DNA of 64,000 nt, taken from positions 2,191,807 through 2,255,806 of the forward strand of contig JAJEKV010000065.1 of assembly GCA_021234155.1 (NCBI GenBank), written 5' to 3'. The DNA is from Isoetes taiwanensis (Eukaryota > Streptophyta > Lycopodiopsida > Isoetales > Isoetaceae). The translations under genes were made by a program, and so were the position numbers. The first letter of the stretch is position 1. Every line of letters begins with the position of its first letter. The notes beneath the pieces are model-generated. The model had not been told where the DNA came from. It was given only the letters and a program-made list of their open reading frames with translations, and made no database searches. This document shows positions 57,302-64,000 of this stretch, in pieces.

Positions 57302-57656
57302 TTCTAGAATGGGACCGCGCAAGGAACCAACAAAGCCTCACTACCGTAGAACTTCCTACAAACTAGGATCAAGGACGAGGTCACGTGGACGAGGCCAAAG
57401 GCCGCGAAAGGATAGCAAGAAAGATACGCCAAATTATTAAACCAGGCAGAAGAAGCCCTCCCCGCCTCGAAACAATTCAAAGAGAATAAGGTAATCGGCC
57501 GAGAAGAGGAAGCTACCGATGAGACGGATGCGTAAACGCCCTGAAATAGCGAACTCCCAACCCAAAACGGGCATGCGCCGCCCGCATGCATGCATGACAT
57601 GCATGCTCGTCCCATTCTAGAATGGCGATCCGATGTCTCGGATCGATGCGATTATT
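57302..57656 (-). repeat. R1 repeat, tandem unit B (355 bp)
   Basis: Second unit, about 350 bp, lacking roughly 320 bp present in unit A. Ends in TTCTAGAATGGCGATCC and GATGTCTCGGATCGATGCG. The CATGCATGCATGACATGC phrase at 57582 corresponds to that near 150-175 on the other strand. It is GC-richer than its surroundings. Confidence 0.75.
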
Positions 57657-57824
57657 GGATCTTAAAATTTAAAATGACATGAAACTTTGAGCTAACAGGG
57701 AAACTCAGCTGCAATACCGTCGATCCTATTATCTTGTGCTTCTATCATTCAAGGCAAAGAGGATTGAACAATAAAGAAAGAAGAACCACCTGTATGTCCA
57801 TCTCTAGCACGTCAAGGATGTTCC

Positions 57825-58208
57825 TTAAGGTAACTCTGCTGCAACAAATTTAGACTCGTGAGTCGCATCCTCTGTACTTGTATCAACAGTATACAAGCCT
57901 GCACTATTCATATGACCAGTTGCAAGAACCTTCAATCGCTCTGATGTAGGAAAATTAAATGGACTCTTCTCGCTAAGAAACGTCCTACTTCCCAAAGATG
58001 ACATGTTTCTCGTCTTTATCAAATGTAGAAAGCGAAAGAAGATTAGCAAAAACCAATCCGGGATCAAACAAGAGAATACCTTGAACAGTCTGAAATCATG
58101 TCCTTGCACAAGCATTCTTTGAAGCAAAGAACCACAATTATGTATACATAAACCATCTGACCTAAACCTCAATGAAACGGCTCTAAATCGTCGGATTAGT
58201 TCCTCCAA
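57825..58208 (-). CDS. Coding-like minus-strand stretch, unidentified
   Basis: A 127-codon open frame on the minus strand without an ATG at its start. Two parts look coding: LEELIRRFRAVSLRFRSD... to DFRLFK, followed by a donor-like site (CAAG, GTATTC at about 58078), and MSSLGSRTFLSEKSPFNF... to KFVAAELP and stop (58008-57825). The hydrophobic stretch between them (DWFLLIFFRFLHLI) could be an in-frame intron. No family recognised. Confidence 0.3.
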   Translation of the reverse strand: MEELIRRFRAVSLRFRSDGLCIHNCGSLLQRMLVQGHDFRLFKVFSCLIPDWFLLIFFRFLHLIKTRNMSSLGSRTFLSEKSPFNFPTSERLKVLATGHMNSAGLYTVDTSTEDATHESKFVAAELP

Positions 58209-59821
58209 GCTTAAAATCGGCTACCGAATCCGTTTTTTCTGCTCTTGTTTACCATAAAAGCTATGAACAGAACTCTACCCTGCATGCAATCGAAGCTATA
58301 TCTGTTCTAGGGCCTAGAGGCCTTGTTCCCTGAAGTGGATAGTCTGGTCTGCTGGAACACGATATTAACAAGAAGGAAAGAGAAGAACCGAAATCGAGGA
58401 GGGTCAAAGCCGTCGATTTAAAAATTAGAAGATCTAACGGTTGAAATGAGAAAAGGCTGATGTGGCATGACATGTGGCATAGCTAGAATCGCGGCAAATC
58501 GATCACCTCGGGTTAGGCAACCTTGCTAAACAGGGGAGATATGAGAAAACAAAATGCGAAGGAGAGGATACAAAAGATGTGGCTGCAGGTTGTTGCAACT
58601 GCCCGGCCTTACCAGTTTGCTAAAAAGCTTATGCCTTCTTACTAATATACAGAAATCTTCCATAGTCCGAACCGCGATCTGCAAAGCAGACAAGAAAATA
58701 AGATGCAAAACAAAACGCATTTTGTCAAACAATGCGACAAACCTAGTACTATCTACTTCAATATCGCATCAAAAAAATTCGCAAATCCTTTTCCTTATAG
58801 AATGCTTCGGCAAAAGCTTCACCAATGGCTTAAATCTTAGCTTGCAAAGCCGATTCTATCCCCGAAACTTGCAAAAACCTAAAAATCTCGAAGTAATTGT
58901 AAGCTTTATGAATGAGTTCTTTGTCCTATTAACATGCTAAAAATTTGATCTTCTAGGCTGCAAAGCTCTTGAAATTCCGATTCTTATCTGCTTTGACTAC
59001 TGCGTCATGCCAGTTAGGCGGTTTGAACAAAGATCGATCGGGCAACAGGGATCGACCGGCCACTTTAATCGGGCAACAAACCGTTTGAGCCACCAAAGAT
59101 ATCCTGCATATGCCGACATATACTTGGATATGTCACAAACCCACATAAGCGAGGGTTTGGCATAAGGTTGCAAAATTTTCTGGATACTAAGATTTGGGCA
59201 ATGTTGGGCCGAAGAAAGGGGGTTTCTGTGTTTGTTCTGGTTTTTTTCCAAGGTCCAAAATTAGATGTTCATTATGTGCACATGCGTTTCTAAACCCGGT
59301 CTCATCATGCTTGGTCGGTTTTTTTTGAGACATGCAATGGCCGACAGGAGAAATCCGGCCTGATGGACTGCAGATCCGACACTTTTTTTTTCCTTGTTCC
59401 GTCCCCTCGCTTTGGGTTTTGGTGGCGCAGCCGAGCCTTGTTCACCGTGTTTCAAGCATTGGCGAGATTCTACATGCCGCTTTACATTATGCACGATTTC
59501 ATGAATTTAAGTGGCGTGTAGGGCTTCGTATATAGAAGAACGATAGAATGGGCCGCTGAAGGGGGTGCATGGTGAGCCAAGTCGGGTGGTTTGGAGGTTC
59601 GAGGCTGATGTCGAGCCGAAATGGGAGGTTTGGTGGTTCGCAGTGGTTCGTGAGCCCGTATTCGCCATTCCAGTACGTATTTTTATACATACATACATAC
59701 AGACACTGGGGAGCGCCGAAGTATACATGGGTGTGATGTGTAAATGCGTGGACCCTAGATCTGGCATATTTATAGGAATATGCGAAAACCCAATGAAAAA
59801 AACAATAAGGAGTGAGCAATA
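58209..59821. other. No gene recognised
   Basis: Short overlapping frames on both strands. CCGTCGAT and AGATCTAACGG form a short inverted pair at 58411-58441, similar to one at 32962-32992. (CATA)n occurs at about 59685-59703. Confidence 0.3.
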
Positions 59822-60048
59822 AGATAGATAGATAGTATTTTAACGTCACACCACTAGGCAGCATCCAATCGGACATGTGACCACACACCACACTACATTG
59901 CTCAGTTGGGCCCTGCCCCCAACCACTTTACATTGCATCTGTGGGTTTTGACACCCAACAGTTCAAAGTGCGATTCTGGGCGGTCTCGAACTCGAGACCT
60001 ATAGTTGCAAGAACTAGTGTGTTACCACTAGACCAAACACCCAGACGC
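59822..60048 (-). mobile_element. tRNA-derived SINE, apparently full length, (ATCT)n tail
   Basis: Read on the minus strand: the head GGGTGTTTGGTCTAGTGG (A box at 60035-60024), about 30 bp spacing, GGTCTCGAGTTCGAGACC (B box, 59999-59982), then a non-tRNA body of about 140 bp and the end GTGTGACGTTAAAATA followed by (CTAT)n at 59835-59822. Polymerase III boxes, body and short-repeat tail make a typical SINE of about 225 bp. The tRNA part is not functional. Its 5' end lies 3-4 bp from the start of RNase H unit copy 3. Confidence 0.75.
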
Positions 60049-60051
60049 AGG

Positions 60052-60499
60052 AGGGGCAGATGCAGTCATTTTAACTGTGCAACTAATGGTGTGATACTCA
60101 GTCAGAAATTCGGAATCCCACCGCTGAAATCACTGCATCTGCAACCGGGATATGTTAGGTAACGCGGTAAACGTTGAGTTTTGTTTAATCTGGTGGCGCC
60201 ACGCGCATTCACCGCTTGCATCAAACAAATATACCAGGAACAGAATATTAAAATAGCATCGAAAACTTTTACGCCAATGCCGGTTGGCTGGCTGGCGATC
60301 GGAAGAGCGCGCTCGAGCTGAATTTGTGGTGCGTTTTTTGGCAGCAAGTTTTGCTCCTTGTTCTTAAGTTTTTGCTCCTTGTTCTTTGGTTATTTCACAT
60401 GAACCCTAATCTAATGCTTGTCTTTCACTATACTGTTTTCCTACAAACCCTAATCTAGTGCTGTTTTTCACCGTCAGGTTTGGCAAGCAAAATTTCAAC
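60052..60499 (+). promoter_or_regulatory. 5' region of RNase H unit copy 3
   Basis: About 450 bp conserved with copy 1 (33113-33718, apart from the 167 bp insertion) and, in its last 210 bp, with copy 2. It includes TTTTTGGCAGCAAG, two TTTGCTCCTTGTTCTT phrases and two AACCCTAATCTA phrases. It presumably contains promoter and 5' UTR. GTCAGGTTTGG at 60474 could be a splice site, but no upstream exon is evident. Confidence 0.45.
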
Positions 60500-61726
60500 A
60501 TGGCTTGTATGAATGTCTCCTTTGGAAACGTCAGAGATACGCCTGCTTACATTTCTACTGCAAGTCCTGGCTGCATTATTTCTCTGGCGATGGTGGAAAA
60601 GACTGGACTAGTTTATAAACCGGTGGAGGGATACGAACTTGTCAGCATCCTTGGAGGCAAAGGAACCCCAATTCTAGGTATAGTGGATCCTTTCCTTGTG
60701 TCCATAGGAGCAATATCTATAAGCATGAAAGCATTTGTGTTCAAGGGTCCCAAGGAACATGTTGTTTTGGGACTTGGACTGTTCAGCCATGTTTCCACGT
60801 CCTCGTTTTCATCTACATGCATCACCTTGAATTTGAAAAATGGATCTTCTGTGGTTGCCCCATTAAGCGCTGAGGAAGATGGTGTGGCCTCGTGCATGAC
60901 TTACAGTGTCCGCTTCAAACCCAAGTATCCCCTTATGATGGAAAATGATGTTGTGGTTTGCTATGCTGATGGTTGTTGTCTGGATAATGGTAAAGCCTCT
61001 GCTGCAGCTGGATGTGGAGTGTATTGGCAGCAGAATAACCCTTTCAATGCCCGCCTGCCTTTATCTGGATTGGTTCAAACAAATCAACGAGCAGAAATCA
61101 CTGCAGTAATTCATGCAGTGAAAACAGCCCAGCAATTTGACACTCAAGGGGCATGGCCAGTGTCTGGAGCCTTGGAAATCCGAACTGACAGCAAGTATGT
61201 TGTTAATGCAATTAATGAATGGATTCCAATGTGGATCCCCAAGAGCTGGAAATCAGCCAAGGGCACTTTGGTGGAAAACAAAGATCTCTTTGAAGAATTG
61301 TGGAATGCAATCCAACAATTTGGCCACAAGGTGAAACTTGTGCATGTACGTGGGCACAGTAAGATTGAAGGAAATGAGATTGCCAATAGTCTTGCTCGAG
61401 AAGGAGCAGTGGAACAACGGTCGAAGGAAGACAAGGAGAATGTGGCCCATGCAGATATGTTGATCATCAACGGCTTCAGCTTTTGCAGGCATGGCTTGGA
61501 AAGATGTCACCAGTGCACAGTCGATTACACTATGGTAAATGATTACATTATTGAGGATGAATTGGAGGAGGCTGTCGAGGAGGGGTTATATGTTGGTGTA
61601 CGTGATAGCTTGAACATATCCTACCAAATTGCAAACAATGGTCAGCCTGCTTGCGTCAAGCATAGTAAAGTGGGGTGCAAAGAATGTTTTGACTGGGCAC
61701 GGATCATTTTGCAGAGTTGCTGTTAG
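60500..61726 (+). CDS. Inactive-protease-like/RNase H1 fusion protein, copy 3 (intact, 408 aa)
   Basis: The start is the ATG shared by all three copies. Residues 1-138 resemble a retropepsin-like fold: YISTASPG (17-24) where DTG would be, ILGIVDPF (58-65) and HVVLGLGLF (87-95); the catalytic Asp is replaced by Ser. Residues about 150-305 are an RNase H1 domain: YADG (Asp157), TNQRAE (Glu199), RTDSKY (Asp230), VENKDLFEELW, and GHSKIEGNEIAN with His286 and Asn296 where the fourth acid (Asp) normally sits. Three of four acids and the His are present, so weak or altered RNA-DNA hybrid cleavage is possible. The domain is closer in wording to cellular RNase H1 than to retroelement RNase H. Residues 328-408 form a Cys/His-rich tail (C329, H331, C336, C339, C385, H388, C393, C396), possibly zinc-binding, with an acidic segment between. 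No reverse transcriptase lies between the two domains. An unbroken frame argues for selection or recent duplication. Confidence 0.8.
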   Translation: MACMNVSFGNVRDTPAYISTASPGCIISLAMVEKTGLVYKPVEGYELVSILGGKGTPILGIVDPFLVSIGAISISMKAFVFKGPKEHVVLGLGLFSHVSTSSFSSTCITLNLKNGSSVVAPLSAEEDGVASCMTYSVRFKPKYPLMMENDVVVCYADGCCLDNGKASAAAGCGVYWQQNNPFNARLPLSGLVQTNQRAEITAVIHAVKTAQQFDTQGAWPVSGALEIRTDSKYVVNAINEWIPMWIPKSWKSAKGTLVENKDLFEELWNAIQQFGHKVKLVHVRGHSKIEGNEIANSLAREGAVEQRSKEDKENVAHADMLIINGFSFCRHGLERCHQCTVDYTMVNDYIIEDELEEAVEEGLYVGVRDSLNISYQIANNGQPACVKHSKVGCKECFDWARIILQSCC

Positions 61727-61884
61727 AATAAAGTGGGAGAAAATATTCTCAGAGTGGAAGAAACAGGTGGTCATGGCTTGGATCGCATGTAAAGAAAGAT
61801 TTTGTGTAGACAACTCTGTTGTTTTGTAAGACAACGTTTTCAATGTCAATTTGGAAATCATTAATATAAGGCTTCTGTTATTTA
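61727..61884 (+). other. 3' UTR region shared with copy 1
   Basis: Conserved with copy 1 (34948-35103) up to ATTAATATAAGGCTTCTG, then unrelated. Contains TAAAGAAAG and ATTAATATAAG, but no clear AATAAA. Confidence 0.5.
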
Positions 61885-63291
61885 ATTCCCAAAGTTTCCA
61901 TTCTATATTAACTTGCATAGCCATTGAAATATCTAATTGACAGAAACACTATTTGAAAGGTATTGACTCAATAGTGTAGAAGCTTTGATTTTTTCGATTC
62001 CCTTAAAAAACAAACCTATTTACATTTGATTGGTTGGGCGAATCATTCTGGAAACTACAGACTCATCTGTTTTGCAAATAGATCAAACTAAGATTTTTAC
62101 AGTTAGTTAGATATGAATCAGACACACGGTTATTGCAGCGTCATATTTGTCTATTTCTTCTTCCACCTATTCCATAAATATTCGCCATCATCTGCTAATG
62201 TTTCTTCAATAGAACCATTGAACATGAATAATATTCCTCTAGGTTAAATGTCCACCCAAAAGACCCTTTTCTATGTATAGATTGTAAACTATGTATGATC
62301 AGTGTAGAAGATCTAAGTTCTCTGTATAGCTTCGATGCTCTGTACGATCACTGCTCTCAGTAAGCTACATCCAGCTTTATACCTCTATCAAATAATTAAT
62401 TACCAGTTGGATTTGAACTGGAATACATGATGAATTTGAAATTAAACTTACTTGCAAAAAACATGGTGCAACTGCACAGTAAAACCTCCTGAAAGATTAA
62501 TAAAATGATATTAAATATAAAGCGCTTACTTATTTGTCATTGACTGCCAGAAGCCTGATTTGTGCTTATAGCAGGTGCTTGTACTTTTATAGAATTTGGT
62601 TCATGGATACTATTAACACTCCGCCTATCAATTGCTTGCTTCCATCGTTTGAACACCAACTGATAAGGAAATTCCGCCTATCAATGCTAAGTAGGTTTAC
62701 CATATAATACAGAGCTTTATGGAGAAATTCCAACTTGATAACCACCTAAACCTTGCACCAAACTCTCCATGTTTACAAGACCAACACTTTTAACTTTGAG
62801 TCTGCGAACAACACTGCTGCAGAACAGCGCCTAGCAGCCAAAATCAAAATGCTACAAATAGGAACAAACATCCCCAAAAAATGCCAAAGGTAATCCTACA
62901 AACAAAAGGCAACCAATTGACCCGCTAGTAACATGCCTACAAGGCCTCAACCTAACACCTTTGCATCAAAGATGGCAGCAAAAGAACAACACTTAGCAAT
63001 CCTATCTACTCTATTTCATCATACACAGACTTTAAGCAACATCCTGGCACCTACACTAGCATGCAACACCTACACCATAACTCTATACTCAACCGAAACA
63101 CAAAAGGGAAGTAAATTTGTACCTTGACTTAAATCTCGTAACTTAGCCTTAGCAATTTCTGCCATATGTCCTGCAAATTCCCAGCCTACATTCTCTGACC
63201 AATGTGATGCTGGGATATTGAGTAGCCCATGAGAACCAAGTAAAGACTCATGTTCCGGATAATGTAACATTGTTTTCATTTGAAAGCATTT
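61885..63291. other. No gene recognised
   Basis: AT-rich sequence with no motifs, possibly an intron of the minus-strand gene represented at 63292-63759. Confidence 0.3.
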
Positions 63292-63759
63292 CTAGCATGG
63301 TAATTCTTCTCTAGACATTCCCATCCAACAAAGACATACTTTGTAACCCCATTTTCAATAACTTGCTCTTTCATTTTGCCCACATGCCTATCAATATTTT
63401 TTTTTTTTGCATTGTAGATGCTTATGGAACTTATTCTTCCAAGAACAAATATTGCACTTTACCATCGTGCGACTTCCCACTTGAATTGGTTCGATAAAAG
63501 GATATTCTGCCAGCCAATCTTTCTTGAAGATCCTATCCGTATCCCACTCACTAGCTTTTCTACCTTTGTACGGTAAATGAAAGCGCTTCCTAACCACTCT
63601 CCCAAAACTGGATTCATGGTGCCCAACCATTTCAGGCTCCAATTCAAAATACTCCACATCAATATCATTATCCTCATCTACCTCTTGAAAATCAGGCTCT
63701 TGAAAATCAGGCTCATCCTCTATTGTCTCATAGTCTCCATGATTGAACTTAGACCTCAC
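63292..63759 (-). pseudogene. Zinc-finger exon, possibly hAT/DUF4371-type, frame shift at a poly(A) run
   Basis: Minus strand: an acidic start (EDEPDFQEPDFQEVDEDND), then KRFHLPYKGRKASEW, IFKKDWLAEYPFIEPI, RTMVKCNICSWKNKFHKHL. The WL-x-(E/D)-(Y/F)P ... M-x-C-x2-C ... H pattern resembles the N-terminal zinc finger seen before hAT-type transposase domains. After QC a run of 12 A shifts the frame; one base out, the sequence continues NIDRHVGKMKEQVIENGVTK as expected after such a finger, to a stop at 63292. No ATG lies at the 5' end and a TAA precedes it in frame, so it is probably an internal exon. The family call is tentative. Confidence 0.4.
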
Positions 63760-64000
63760 TTACGAACTTTCTGCAAAACAAATAGCAGACTCATTAGCAT
63801 TTGTAAGCTCACTTCTTAAAAGTACCAATAGAACATAACAACCTAGCTGCCCTAACCTACATGCACAAGACCATCTCCTAAACTAGGGCAAGCAAATGTA
63901 AAGGACATCTTGAAGGAGTTGAGGTCAATAAATTTGGCTGTTTATTGGGTGAATAGATATAGGTCTAGTACAATTTAATTCATTTAAACTAGTGTGGCAA
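63760..64000. other. Window edge, no feature
   Basis: AT-rich sequence; a TTTTGCAG acceptor-like site on the minus strand at about 63775 may belong to the exon at 63759. Confidence 0.3.

Noticed and set aside
58554-58940. 128-codon plus-strand protein
   Set aside because: No motif, no relation to neighbouring features, and composition like the surrounding non-coding sequence.
60458-60499. Earlier start of the RNase H fusion protein
   Set aside because: The upstream 14 codons begin with TTG rather than ATG and are not conserved in frame in copies 1 and 2; the ATG at 60500 is.

Overview
This looks like nuclear DNA of a land plant with a large, repeat-rich genome. Most of it is AT-rich intergenic sequence with spliceosomal exon signals, plant-type transposon remnants (LINE, tRNA-derived SINEs, Helitron, Mutator-like, foldback/MITE elements), microsatellites and very few intact reading frames. 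The lineage cannot be fixed from sequence alone; a seed-free plant is possible but is a guess. No rRNA, CRISPR array, bacterial operon or intact tRNA gene is visible.

Layout. 0-12.5 kb: repeats only, namely one copy of a dispersed repeat family (R1), a 2.4 kb interval bounded by direct repeats, a 320 bp Mutator-type MITE with target duplication, and tandem arrays at 9.8, 10.4-10.9 and 12.0-12.4 kb. 13.0-14.0 kb, minus strand: a four-exon gene for a secreted ML-domain (NPC2-like) lipid-binding protein; splice phases agree throughout, but exon 3 carries two compensating frame shifts. 14-30 kb: LINE/SINE 3' ends, an inverted pair of SINE heads, an array of a palindromic motif at 17.7-18.0 kb, foldback elements at 20.4-20.7 kb, a GC-rich retroposon-like insert at 23.8-25.3 kb and otherwise unassigned sequence. 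30.2-32.8 kb, minus strand: a broken L1-type LINE with endonuclease and reverse transcriptase motifs.

33-46 kb and 60-62 kb carry three copies of one duplicated gene. Its product joins an inactive retropepsin-like N-terminal domain to a cellular-type RNase H1 domain and a Cys/His-rich tail. Copy 3 (60500-61726) is fully open at 408 residues. Copy 1 (33.1-35.1 kb) is broken. Copy 2 (45150-45578) keeps only the protease-like part and starts just downstream of a Helitron 3' end; the degraded Helitron helicase lies at 41.9-44.0 kb. Between these sit a GATC-dense block, nested foldbacks and a few possible exons.

46-64 kb: a deleted Mutator-like transposase, a 600 bp-arm inverted duplication (48.7-50.4 kb), two minus-strand exons resembling the U1 snRNP protein LUC7, a duplicated 19 bp perfect hairpin, two tandem R1 copies, a complete tRNA-derived SINE and, at the right edge, a zinc-finger exon that may come from an hAT-type gene.

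A cross-cutting observation: in at least four duplicated pairs the copies are nearly identical except at CAG/CTG trinucleotides, where CTG becomes CCG, CACG, CATCG or GCG. This may mean long-read base-calling error at CHG-methylated sites, so some frame breaks reported here may not be real.
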